This document shows positions 54,282-62,803 of a DNA stretch of 64,000 bases, one piece after another. The stretch lies in assembly GCF_013294025.1 (NCBI RefSeq), contig NZ_JABSNL010000015.1:1-64000 (forward strand). The letters run 5' to 3'. The stretch comes from Flavobacterium aeripolare (GTDB taxonomy: Bacteria > Bacteroidota > Bacteroidia > Flavobacteriales > Flavobacteriaceae). Under the pieces are notes generated by a model that saw nothing but the letters and a program-made list of their open reading frames with translations, was not told the origin of the DNA and did not search any database. The stretch's first letter is position 1; each line of letters begins with the position of its first letter. Made by a program: the position numbers and the translations under genes.

Positions 54282-55001
54282 GATATAGAAAATAAGTCCT
54301 ACGTTAAGCGCTTTCATATCGATGCTTTTATCTGCAATAGCAGCTGTTTTAAACATTGAATTTAAGCCATAGTAAACATAGACGTTGATGGTGTTATATC
54401 CCGCAGAAGCGTACAAGCCATATAAAAATTTATTAAAATCTTTATTGCTTGTGATGACTGCATTTGTAGTGGCATCAGTAAACACAGATCTGTCGTGTAG
54501 TAAGTAGCTAAATTTCAATCCGCCATAAATACGCCAGAATTTGTGACTCTCATAGGTTGATGTTCGCCATCTAAACTCAACTGGAACATCTATCAATAAT
54601 TGTGAAAACTTATTAGTGCTGTAATCACCGGTATTCACTGTGTACACTGCATTATTGCTACCGCCAGTAATCGCTAAGTTTTGAATATAGTTGTTATAAG
54701 TGATCCCCAATCCCGTTGCAATAGCCACAGTGCGATCTTTATTAATAGGCATATCCCGTAAAATACCAGCTGAAAAACCTGTAGAGAACTTATTTTGAGA
54801 TAAGTCCGTTGGTTTTTGCTGCAAAGTGTTATACGTAAAAGCAAAGAAAAATTGGTCTTCACGGTACAATGAGTCAATTCTAATCAAAGGTACTTTCTCT
54901 TCTTCGTCTGTATCCTGTGCGTAAGAATGTACATTTGTCAAAGCAAAGAAGCTAAGTAAGAATATCTTTTGGATTGTATTTTTAGAAATAAATAATCGCA
55001 T
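54276..55001 (-). CDS. porT: PorT-like outer-membrane protein (type IX secretion)
   Basis: 241 residues from the ATG giving MRLFISKNTIQKIF; the longer frame to 55106 runs through the promoter (55039-55046), so I reject it. Signal peptide ends near SYAQ. The body is an 8-stranded barrel: DSLYREDQFFFAFTYNTLQ, FSTGFSAGILRDMPINKDR and VAIATGLGITYNNYIQNL. This start pattern resembles PorT, needed for T9SS secretion and gliding. The call is from memory of PorT sequences and should be read as probable. Confidence 0.62.
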   Translation of the reverse strand: MRLFISKNTIQKIFLLSFFALTNVHSYAQDTDEEEKVPLIRIDSLYREDQFFFAFTYNTLQQKPTDLSQNKFSTGFSAGILRDMPINKDRTVAIATGLGITYNNYIQNLAITGGSNNAVYTVNTGDYSTNKFSQLLIDVPVEFRWRTSTYESHKFWRIYGGLKFSYLLHDRSVFTDATTNAVITSNKDFNKFLYGLYASAGYNTINVYVYYGLNSMFKTAAIADKSIDMKALNVGLIFYIL

Positions 55002-55038
55002 TGTGCTATGAGGTTGTGAGGTAAATAATATCGCTTTA

Positions 55039-55046
55039 CAAAGATA
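55039..55046 (-). promoter_or_regulatory. -7 box of the PorT-like gene
   Basis: TATCTTTG on the minus strand, 38 bp before the chosen ATG. It decides the start, as codons upstream would not be transcribed. Confidence 0.55.
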
Positions 55047-55110
55047 TGTTTTTTTGATATGTTTATTAACGCTAAAGAATATGCTGGGTTTGTTTGTATA
55101 GAGCAAAGTT

Positions 55111-55253
55111 TCACAAAGGATTTCTCTTATTGACTAAACCTCCCAAATTCTCTAAGACTACATTTTGAGAAAAACCTACCGATGTCACTGCTAGCAATAG
55201 CAGTACTAACTTTATTTTTATACTAAATGTTGTTCTAAAAATGAATTCATCAT
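55111..55253 (-). pseudogene. Remnant of a secreted protein gene (signal peptide only)
   Basis: Starting at ATG 55253 the frame gives MNSFLEQHLV and stops, but a one-base shift continues as FRTTFSIKIKLVLLLLLAV, TSVGFSQNVVLENLGGLVN, then stops at 55111. This is a complete Sec signal peptide with about 17 mature residues. It looks like the N terminus of a lost surface protein carrying a frameshift near the sixth codon. Confidence 0.45.
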
Positions 55254-55338
55254 TGTTTATTTATTATGTAATTGATGTTATTTCTTTTTATTTACAATCA
55301 ACACGAAAGGATTCTTGTGGGAGCGGGGATACATCAAC

Positions 55339-56070
55339 TTACCTTCTCCAAAAAGACATTTGTGTCAAAAGAATTTTAAAATAATTTATTCCATAAGGAT
55401 AGCTTAATATTTCGTTTATGGTTTTCCCTTCTTCATTTTGTATTCTAGGATTATGCCAATTTTTTATATTAAACCATTACTCGATTGTTAAATTATATTG
55501 TTTAAAAAAAATCCCTTTATCTGCTCCTGCCAAAAAACCTATAAATTGTTTTATTTCATCGGGTAATCTATTGTCATTTTTCAATTGATTATAAATCTCA
55601 TATTGAGTAACAAAATTGTGATATTTTTTATCTAGATATGCATAAACATATACCATTTCATCATACCTGCTTTTATCATAAGCGGGTTGAACTAATTTGG
55701 AAATTATTTTTGACCAAATTTCATTATCATAAGTATCAACCTCTTTAAAATATTTTTTTAAATATTCATCAAATGGTAAAGTTTTGTATTCCTCAGATTT
55801 TTTTAATATGAATTCTATTGTCTTACTGGAAGACTGTGATAAGTCTTTTCCGACGCCTAATCTTGTCAAATATGATAACATAATTATTTTATATGGGGTT
55901 TTGCCAAGTAATATTTGGTCTGCGTAATTTTGTTCAAATATTATTACATTTTCATAATTTGTTGCACCTCTTGCGCCAGACCCCCGCTCCACTAAGTGCT
56001 CGTTTCCACCGCTGCGCAAATGTCTCCGACTTTGCGCCCTATCCGAATGGTCTTTACAACATCTTAGTAC
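55339..56070 (-). pseudogene. 5'-truncated gene, C-terminal module of a toxin-like surface protein
   Basis: The frame is open from about 56070 with no ATG; the first alternative start is TTG 56019. It contains DRAQSRRHLRSGGNEHL, VERGSGARGATNYEN and FEQNYADQILLGK, a pattern I associate with C-terminal parts of large Rhs-like or polymorphic toxin proteins of flavobacteria. After the TAA at 55477-55479 the same frame continues for 45 more codons (NWHNPRIQNEEGKTINEIL) to 55339, so that stop may be a mutation. The family name is a guess. Confidence 0.45.
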
Positions 56071-56090
56071 TTATTGTGTTTTATAAATGA

Positions 56091-56320
56091 CTAAGACTTC
56101 AAAACACCCACTATAGAACTATCCATTTTTTCTATCTCAACTAAACCACTACCACGTACATATTTGGTAGCATTAGAGTAAATATAATCCGAGGCTTTTT
56201 CAAATATACCAGTTCGAACTAGATCAATATGAATATAATTTAGCTTTGACCACACAAACCTAGAGGTATAATTTCTTCTGCATGATTACCATATTGCCAC
56301 CAGAGCATGAAAGTACAACC
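56091..56320 (-). pseudogene. Remnant of a REP-type (IS200-like, Y1) transposase
   Basis: Translation of the minus strand gives YGNHAEEIIPL, then after a frameshift near 56250 VWSKLNYIHIDLVRTGIFE and KASDYIYSNATKYVRG, ending GLVEIEKMDSSIVGVLKS. This is the C-terminal part of Y1 transposases (usual form KLNYIHNNPVRAGIVEKAEDYLYSSA). The catalytic His-hydrophobe-His and Tyr lie upstream in intact members and are missing. 56321-56520 holds nothing I recognise. Confidence 0.7.
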
Positions 56321-56527
56321 TGACTTAACCGGTTTGTAATATCTATAACGAACTTATCTTTAATACAAATTTTAATTATTTGAAAGAAATTTTTGATGGT
56401 TAAAAATAGTAATCTTTAAGCAAATATAAAACTGCTTTTAAAATCTAACCACTAAATAAACTATGCTTACAAAACTGGGGTCAATTTGGGTGTAGTTAAA
56501 GTAAAAAATGGACTTGAAGACAACATT

Positions 56528-56858
56528 TAGAAAAACAGGATTAACTCCGTTGATCCCACAGGGGGCGTCTCACAAAGAAATAATGCTTGGCATTGCATGC
56601 CTGAGCCTTTTTTGTTTTATAGCGTAGCCAAACTAGAAAGTTTGACATTTTCTAAAAGGATTAACTCCGTTGATCCCAGAAGGGGCGTCTCACAAAGAAA
56701 TAATGCTTGGCATTGCATGCCTGAGCATTTTTTGTTTTATAGCGTAGCCAAACTAAAAAGTTTGATGTTTTCTAAAAGGATTAACTCCGTTGATCCCACA
56801 AGGTGCGTCCCACAAAGAAATAATGCTTGGCATTGCATGCCTGAGCATTATTTCTTTG
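56528..56858. repeat. 120-bp tandem repeat with hairpin, ending at tRNA-Ser
   Basis: Three copies with exact 120-bp period: GGATTAACTCCGTTGATCCC begins at about 56538, 56658 and 56778. Each has the hairpin AATGCTTGGCAT/ATGCCTGAGCATT with loop TGC. In copy 3 the hairpin extends to a 46-nt palindrome (56813-56858, arms CAAAGAAATAATGCT/AGCATTATTTCTTTG) that touches the tRNA-Ser end; copies 1 and 2 continue instead with TTTTTTGTTTTATAGCG. Copies differ at few positions, so the amplification is recent. Confidence 0.9.
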
Positions 56859-56943
56859 CAGAGAGAAAGGGATTCGAACCCTCGATATGTTGCCATATAC
56901 ACGCTTTCCAAGCGTGCGCCTTCAGCCACTCGGCCACCTCTCT
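56859..56943 (-). tRNA. tRNA-Ser (anticodon GGA)
   Basis: 85 nt on the minus strand: acceptor AGAGAGG/TCTCTCT, discriminator G, D-arm with TGGCCGAGTGGCTGAAGGC, anticodon stem CACGC/GCGTG with loop TTGGAAA, long variable arm, T-loop GGTTCGAATCCC. CCA not encoded. Its 3' end abuts the 120-bp repeats, whose last palindrome may act as its terminator. Confidence 0.94.
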
Positions 56944-57020
56944 AATTAGGATTGCAAATAACACTAAAAAAAATGAGCTTTAGCAATAAATAGCAACAAA
57001 ATTTTGCCAGCTTTAGTAAT

Positions 57021-57908
57021 CTACAGACTTGTTTTTGATAGGATGTTTTTGAAAGCTTCTACAAATAACTGCACTGCTTTTTTTTGGTACTCATTGTTTA
57101 ATGTTAAAATAAACGAACTCCTTCCAGTTTCTACTCCGTCTAGTTTAACGGCTTTTAAATGCTGCCAACCATTCAAGGCCATTTCTGTTACTACAGTTGC
57201 CCAGTCACTATTTTCTATGATTTGCAACAAAGGATGAATCGCGTTTAGCTCAATAGGAATCGTAGGATGCATATTGTTTTTTTCGAATAGATTATCAAGA
57301 AACTCCCTTGAATTAAAACCGCGAGAAGGAAGAATCAATGGTATGTTTTCTAAATCTTTAAACGGTATTTTCTCTAACTTGGCCAGCGGATTTGTTTTGG
57401 CTACAGCCATAACCAACTCGGAGTCAAACAATGCAACCGACTTAATAGTGGGACTGATTTTATTTGCTGAGATTACCAGTACTAAATCGAGTTCGTTATT
57501 TAATAATTTTTGCTCTAAGGGTTCGGTGGCGCCATATTCAACACTTATTTTAAGTTGTGGATACTTTTTTGCAAATGTTTGTACTACCGGTAGCACTAAA
57601 GCACCAAAAATATAGGTTACCCCTATTCGTAATTCTCCCCCTATCATGGCGTTTAAATCATCTATCGCCTGCTGACCTGACTGCACATCGTTGAGTATTT
57701 GCTTGGCGTGTTTTAAGAAAACGGAACCCGCCTCTGTTAATTGGATTTTCTTAGCAGTCCTTAAAAACAAAGGCATCCCCAACTCTTCTTCTAGTTTTTT
57801 AATTTGTTGCGATAATGCTGACTGTGTGACAAAACACAACTCGGCTGCCTTAGTAAAATGTAGCACTCTTGATGCTGTGATGAAATAATGTAATTGTTGA
57901 ATTTCCAT
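57021..57908 (-). CDS. LysR family transcriptional regulator
   Basis: 295 residues. N-terminal winged HTH (MEIQQLHYFITASRVLHFTKAAELC, in parts LHYFITASRVLHFT and QSALSQQIKKLEEELG) and a C-terminal effector domain like CynR/CysB types. It is divergent from the MFS transporter with a 90-bp gap, the classic arrangement in which LysR controls its neighbour; the ligand is unknown. Confidence 0.93.
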   Translation of the reverse strand: MEIQQLHYFITASRVLHFTKAAELCFVTQSALSQQIKKLEEELGMPLFLRTAKKIQLTEAGSVFLKHAKQILNDVQSGQQAIDDLNAMIGGELRIGVTYIFGALVLPVVQTFAKKYPQLKISVEYGATEPLEQKLLNNELDLVLVISANKISPTIKSVALFDSELVMAVAKTNPLAKLEKIPFKDLENIPLILPSRGFNSREFLDNLFEKNNMHPTIPIELNAIHPLLQIIENSDWATVVTEMALNGWQHLKAVKLDGVETGRSSFILTLNNEYQKKAVQLFVEAFKNILSKTSL

Positions 57909-57998
57909 ATTAATAAGTATTACTAATCATTATCAGTAAAATTATTAATTTTTCTAATGATTTCAAAATACCGAAATTTGTAGTAAATAAAATCAGTT

Positions 57999-59246
57999 AT
58001 GTTTGAAGCTCTTAAATCTCGAAATTTTAAATTGTTCTTTTACGGACAGTCAATTTCTGTAATAGGTACCTGGTTGCAAAAAACAGCGGTAAGTTGGATG
58101 GTTTACAGCATCACTGGATCTGTATTTTTACTAGGGCTAGCTACTTTTTTAAGCATGATTCCGTCGTTATTTCTTGCTCCTATCGCAGGAAGCATCATTG
58201 GCCGTTACGATAGACACCGCGCAATGATCTTGTTACAATCACTAGCCATGTTGCAAGCGGGTGCAATGGCTTTGCTTATTTATTTAAAAATTTACAACAT
58301 CACTTTTATTTTGGCTTTAAGCCTAATTCAAGGATTTATAAATGCATTTGACATGACCTGTCGTCAAACGATGATGGTTGACATTGTGGATGACCCTAAA
58401 GATTTACCTAACGCTGTGGCACTAAATTCAACCTTGACTAATTTTGCTAGAATTTCTGGACCCGCTTTGGCTGGGATCATTTTGCATCAATATGGTGAAG
58501 ATATCTGCTTCATTGGTAATTTCTTGAGTTATATTCCAGTTTTGATTTCGCTATCACTCATGCGCATTAAAAAAGCTCCTAAACCACTACTCAAGTTAAA
58601 AATGATGGATGATTTAGCTGCCGGTTTTAACTATGTAAAAAAAGAAGGTGATATGGCTCGAATGTTACTCATGCTGACTTGTAGCAGTTTATTTGTAATT
58701 TCGTTTAACACACTAATGCCCGTTTTTGCAAAAGACATTTTTAATGGAAACGCACAAACGTTTAGTTGGTTTGAAAGTGCAGCGGGAATAGGCTCCATTG
58801 TTTCGGCTATTTATTTAGCCAACTTAAAATCGACTGCAAACATTCAAAAATTGATGCTTGCTGCCAGTACCTTATTAGGTTCAAGTATTTTAATATTAGC
58901 CTTTTCAACAAATCTCTTACTAACATTAGTTTGCATGGTTGCAAGTGGTATAGGTATGATGGGACAAACCTCTTCGATAAATATTTATATACAAACCAGT
59001 AGCAGTTCACAGATGCGCTCAAAAAGCATTAGTTACTACATGATGGCTTATCAAGGAATGATTCCCGTAGGGAGCTTAATTGTGGGGTATTTATCACACG
59101 TTATAGGTACGAGAAGCACCGTTGCCTTTCAAGGGTTGATTTGCTTAGTATCTGTAGCTATTTACGTTTACTATGAAAAACATAGAAAAGTAGAAATGGC
59201 GTTGTCTTGCCCATTAATTTATAAAGTCAATAGAAAATGTTGCTAG
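57999..59246 (+). CDS. MFS transporter (EntS-like)
   Basis: 415 residues, about 12 membrane segments. Starts MFEALKSRNFKLFFYGQSISVIGTWLQ (in parts FKLFFYGQSISVIGTWLQ), and carries NAVALNSTLTNFARISGPALAG, the motif of the EntS/multidrug exporter branch. Probably a drug or siderophore exporter. Divergent from the LysR regulator, likely its target. Confidence 0.88.
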   Translation: MFEALKSRNFKLFFYGQSISVIGTWLQKTAVSWMVYSITGSVFLLGLATFLSMIPSLFLAPIAGSIIGRYDRHRAMILLQSLAMLQAGAMALLIYLKIYNITFILALSLIQGFINAFDMTCRQTMMVDIVDDPKDLPNAVALNSTLTNFARISGPALAGIILHQYGEDICFIGNFLSYIPVLISLSLMRIKKAPKPLLKLKMMDDLAAGFNYVKKEGDMARMLLMLTCSSLFVISFNTLMPVFAKDIFNGNAQTFSWFESAAGIGSIVSAIYLANLKSTANIQKLMLAASTLLGSSILILAFSTNLLLTLVCMVASGIGMMGQTSSINIYIQTSSSSQMRSKSISYYMMAYQGMIPVGSLIVGYLSHVIGTRSTVAFQGLICLVSVAIYVYYEKHRKVEMALSCPLIYKVNRKCC

Positions 59247-60278
59247 TTAGTGTGCAATTTCGCCACGAAGTGAACGCTCAAAAATGTTTTTGAATTCTTG
59301 AGGAACAATATCATGTCCTAATAAATACATCAACTTAGTTATAGCGGCTTCAGTGGTAATATCCCTACCTGAGATCACGCCTATCTCCTTCAATACTGTA
59401 CTAGTTTCATATTGTCCCATGTTCACGCTTCCGCCAGAACATTGAGTTACATTAATAATACGCAGTCCGTCTAGAATAGCTTTTTTAATAAGGTCTAGAA
59501 ACCAGTCCTCAGTAGGTGCGTTACCTGATCCATAGGTTTCAAGAACAATACCTTTTAAATCTTTGATCGCTAATATTGCAGATAAAACAGCCTCGCTCAT
59601 TCCAGGAAACATTTTTATTATAGCGACATTAGTATCCATCGTGGTGTGTACTTTTAAACTCCCTGCAGTCGTAAGAGGTAAAAATAGCTCGCGATTTAAT
59701 TTTAAATGTACTCCTGATTCTACTAACTCAGGATAGTTAGGTGAAGTAAACGCTTTAAAATGTTCTGCATTGATCTTAGTGGTGCGATTACCACGGTATA
59801 ATTTATATTCAAAATACAAACAAACTTCGCTAATAACCGGTTTTCCATCAGTGATTAAAGAAGCGATCTGGATTGCTGTAATTAAATTCTCTTTGGCATC
59901 AGTACGCAAATCACCTATAGGCAATTGCGATCCTGTAAAAATCACAGGCTTAGCTAAATTTTCAAGCATAAAACTAAGTGCTGATGCAGAGTAAGACATG
60001 GTATCAGAACCATGCAAAACCACAAAACCATCAAAGGCCTCGTAATTGTCCTTGATTACAGTTGCAATATTAGACCACTGTGCCGGATTCATATTTGAGG
60101 AATCAATAGGCTCATCAAAAGAATAGGTTTCAATGGCACAATCTAATTGTTTTAACTCGGGGATTTTTTGTAACAATTTATTGAAGTTGAATGCCTTTAA
60201 AGCGCCCGTTTCAAAATCCTTGCTCATTCCAATTGTTCCTCCGGTGTAAATCAATAAAATGCTAGCTTTCTGACTCAT
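59247..60278 (-). CDS. ansA: Type I L-asparaginase
   Basis: 343 residues. The two catalytic Thr are in YTGGTIGM (about T15) and LHGSDTMSYSASAL (about T93), with K in TDAKENL. No signal peptide, so cytoplasmic, type I: hydrolyses asparagine to aspartate and ammonia. Its start overlaps the acyltransferase stop by 17 bp. It converges on the MFS gene with no space between stops. Confidence 0.93.
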   Translation of the reverse strand: MSQKASILLIYTGGTIGMSKDFETGALKAFNFNKLLQKIPELKQLDCAIETYSFDEPIDSSNMNPAQWSNIATVIKDNYEAFDGFVVLHGSDTMSYSASALSFMLENLAKPVIFTGSQLPIGDLRTDAKENLITAIQIASLITDGKPVISEVCLYFEYKLYRGNRTTKINAEHFKAFTSPNYPELVESGVHLKLNRELFLPLTTAGSLKVHTTMDTNVAIIKMFPGMSEAVLSAILAIKDLKGIVLETYGSGNAPTEDWFLDLIKKAILDGLRIINVTQCSGGSVNMGQYETSTVLKEIGVISGRDITTEAAITKLMYLLGHDIVPQEFKNIFERSLRGEIAH

Positions 60279-61425
60279 CTTTGTATTTCAATTTATTGAA
60301 AACTGGATTAGCATACATATCAAGGATCCCTTGTAATGCAACTGGATTCTCAGCATCAATACGCATTTCTAATCTACGTTCAAAAAGTGATTTTTCGTTT
60401 TCTGTATACAAATGTGCAAATTGGTTTGTTTTAGTAACAATATCATAAGCGATATAGTTTGTAGGCCACAGTTTGTAATTTTTAAGTATCGAATGATCAA
60501 TTTCTTGTGCAAGCGCTTGTATTTGCTTGTTTGTATTATCAAATTCGCTTTTAATCACATCCAATTCCTTGTCTAAAACATCACCTACATGAATATGGAT
60601 TCGTTTTTTCTGACCTAAGATTCCGCTAAGGAGCGTCATGAAATCTTCATTCTTTTCTTTAATATAGATTTCGTTCTTAGATTCAGCCATTAATTGCGGA
60701 ATTTTCAAAACATCTGTTGGATCGTATTCGTACGAAATAGAAATAGGAACTACTTTTATTTTCTTGAAGTAATCCATTAAGTTTGCTTCGTCAGAACCCA
60801 TCGCAAGCATTTTTAAAACACCTGGATTAGTTGCATCATCACCATCCTTTGTACGTCCTTCTCGTTGTGCAATCCACACAGATCTTGTCTCGTGTTGGAT
60901 TAAATGCCCTATATATTCTGAAAGCAACTTAGAGCTAGACAACATTTCGCGTGGCGTTAGTCCTCTTTGTACTAAAAAGTTTCTGTTCATTTTAGCCAGG
61001 GTATTTAAGAAATCTTTTTTTACAAGATTATCTCCAATTGCCGAAGCCGTCATGACTAATCCTTTTTCGAACAAACACACATTTAATAATGTAGTATCTA
61101 GAACGATATCCCTATGGTTAGACACAAATAAATATGCCTCACTTTTCTCTAATTTTTCGAAACCTGAAGTGGTTAAACCTTCAGAGCTTTTCTCTAAAAC
61201 TCTTTGAATAGTATAGTAAATAAAATTACATTGAAAATCACGTATAGAGTGTGTTTTTCTTAACTGCTCTTTCCAAACCTCATCATCTGTATCAGGAAAG
61301 GTAAAGCCCATCATCGCCTTCATCATGGGATGATTTATTACACTTTTAATGGCCTGATTGATCTCAGAATCATAAAATGGCCTAATAGCGTCAAATTTTT
61401 GCATTTTGGTTATTTTAGGTGGCAA
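60262..61425 (-). CDS. Glycerol-phosphate acyltransferase-like (PlsC superfamily)
   Basis: 387 residues. Acyltransferase motif I in VSNHRDIVLD (H-x4-D, about 112-121), then RNFLVQRGLTPREML and an EGRTKDGDD motif III. Larger than AGPAT and without membrane helices near the N terminus, which fits the bacterial group of peripheral acyltransferases. It would add acyl chains to lipid precursors. Overlaps asparaginase. Confidence 0.85.
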   Translation of the reverse strand: MPPKITKMQKFDAIRPFYDSEINQAIKSVINHPMMKAMMGFTFPDTDDEVWKEQLRKTHSIRDFQCNFIYYTIQRVLEKSSEGLTTSGFEKLEKSEAYLFVSNHRDIVLDTTLLNVCLFEKGLVMTASAIGDNLVKKDFLNTLAKMNRNFLVQRGLTPREMLSSSKLLSEYIGHLIQHETRSVWIAQREGRTKDGDDATNPGVLKMLAMGSDEANLMDYFKKIKVVPISISYEYDPTDVLKIPQLMAESKNEIYIKEKNEDFMTLLSGILGQKKRIHIHVGDVLDKELDVIKSEFDNTNKQIQALAQEIDHSILKNYKLWPTNYIAYDIVTKTNQFAHLYTENEKSLFERRLEMRIDAENPVALQGILDMYANPVFNKLKYKDESES

Positions 61426-61464
61426 ATGAACAAAAAAAATATCAATTTATAATGAATTCTATAT

Positions 61465-62232
61465 TTAAATCCCAAAAATTACTTTGGAGTTTTCTGTAGT
61501 CACAGCAGCTATTTCCTCTTCAGACAGCTGATATATTGTGGCTAACTTTTCAACTATATTGCTAAGGTAACTACTTTCGTTTCTTTTCCCTCTATAGGGT
61601 ACCGGAGCGAGGTAAGGCGCATCAGTCTCTAATACAATATGTTCTATTGCGATTTGATCTAAAAACTGGTCTATTTTACCGTTTTTAAAAGTAACCACAC
61701 CACCTATTCCTAGCTTCATGTTATAAGAGATAGCTTGTAGCGCCTGCTCATGCGTACCGGTAAAGCAATGAAAAATTCCAAATAAATCTGGCCCTTTTTC
61801 TTCTTCTAAAATAGCAAAAACTTCGTCAAATGCTTCTCTACAATGAATGACTATAGGTAACTGATATTGTTTTGCTAATTGAATTTGCGTTCTAAAAGCA
61901 GTTTGCTGTTGTGGTAAATGCGTTTTATCCCAATACAAATCAATTCCTATCTCCCCAACAGCATAGAATTTGCGCTCACTCAATTGTTTTTCAACATGCG
62001 CCAGTTGCACTTCAAAATCATCCTTAACATAGGTAGGATGCAAGCCTGCCATCAGGAAAATATTTTCAGGATAGCTTTTTTCTAGCGTGTACATCGCTTG
62101 AGTAGTCGCTGAATCTATCGCAGGAATAAAAAAACGAGACACCCCTGCTTTGATGGCGCGTTGTATCATTAAGTCACGATCTTGATCAAATTCTTCGGAG
62201 TATAAATGGGTATGCGTATCTGTAATTATCAT
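61465..62232 (-). CDS. TatD family metal-dependent DNase/hydrolase
   Basis: 255 residues from the ATG giving MIITDTHTHLYSEEFDQD; the frame upstream crosses the promoter (62251-62258). Metal ligands HTHLY (about 7-9), E in VGEIGIDLYWD, HCREAFDE, HCFTG and D in LETDAPYLAP. TatD enzymes are 3'-5' exonucleases or deacylases. Leads the block TatD - acyltransferase - asparaginase. Confidence 0.93.
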   Translation of the reverse strand: MIITDTHTHLYSEEFDQDRDLMIQRAIKAGVSRFFIPAIDSATTQAMYTLEKSYPENIFLMAGLHPTYVKDDFEVQLAHVEKQLSERKFYAVGEIGIDLYWDKTHLPQQQTAFRTQIQLAKQYQLPIVIHCREAFDEVFAILEEEKGPDLFGIFHCFTGTHEQALQAISYNMKLGIGGVVTFKNGKIDQFLDQIAIEHIVLETDAPYLAPVPYRGKRNESSYLSNIVEKLATIYQLSEEEIAAVTTENSKVIFGI

Positions 62233-62250
62233 AGTCGGTATTTGAAAATG

Positions 62251-62258
62251 CAAAGTTA
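62251..62258 (-). promoter_or_regulatory. -7 box of the TatD gene
   Basis: TAACTTTG on the minus strand, 19 bp before the chosen ATG. Confidence 0.5.
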
Positions 62259-62302
62259 GCATTTTGCATTATTGTTTCTTTTTAAATATTGCTAATTTAG
62301 GT

Positions 62303-62310
62303 TATATTTG
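62303..62310 (+). promoter_or_regulatory. -7 box of the retropepsin-like gene
   Basis: TATATTTG, 18 bp before the ATG. Confidence 0.5.
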
Positions 62311-62327
62311 AGAATCACTATTTCCTT

Positions 62328-62765
62328 ATGAAAGAATTACACGAAGTTTTAAAAAGAGAAAACTATAAAAAGATCCGCTTTACCATCACAAAGACCCAGC
62401 ATTTATTACTAACAGCAAAGATTAACGGTGTAAAGGGAAAATTCATATTAGACACTGGAGCTTCTAATAGCTGCATAGGATTTGAAAGTATTGAGCTGTT
62501 TCAGCTTAATGCCAAGGATTCTAAAACAAAAGCTGCTGGAGCAGGCGCCACAGGCATGACCACACAATCTGCATCTAATTTTAACTTGCAGCTAGGCTAT
62601 TGGAAAAATAGTCACATCGAATTAGTAATATTTGATTTATCCCATGTAAACGAAGCTTTGATAGCACACAAGGCCAAAGCCGTGCACGGAATTATAGGTG
62701 CCGATGTTTTACTAAAAGGAAAAGCAATTATTGATTACTGCAACAACTATTTGTATTTGCAGTAA
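62328..62765 (+). CDS. Retropepsin-like aspartic protease
   Basis: 145 residues, one domain. Catalytic motif FILDTGASNS (about 39-48) and the flap-like and second-half elements GIIGADVLLKG (about 123), typical of single-domain retropepsins that act as dimers (clan AA). No signal peptide, so cytoplasmic. The target is unknown. Confidence 0.87.
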   Translation: MKELHEVLKRENYKKIRFTITKTQHLLLTAKINGVKGKFILDTGASNSCIGFESIELFQLNAKDSKTKAAGAGATGMTTQSASNFNLQLGYWKNSHIELVIFDLSHVNEALIAHKAKAVHGIIGADVLLKGKAIIDYCNNYLYLQ

Positions 62766-62803
62766 GCAACAATTGCCTTTTCTATATTGTAAATAAGGAA
62801 AAA

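Noticed and set aside
54281..55106. Longer start for the PorT-like protein at 55106
   Set aside because: The extra 35 residues cross a good -7 box and place the signal peptide in the interior.
56528..56858. CRISPR array
   Set aside because: The whole 120-bp unit is repeated without unique spacers and there are no cas genes.
56597..56983. 128-residue open frame on the plus strand across the 120-bp repeats
   Set aside because: It consists of translated repeats (SLTFSKRINSVDP-type units) and runs into the tRNA-Ser gene on the other strand, so it is not a gene.
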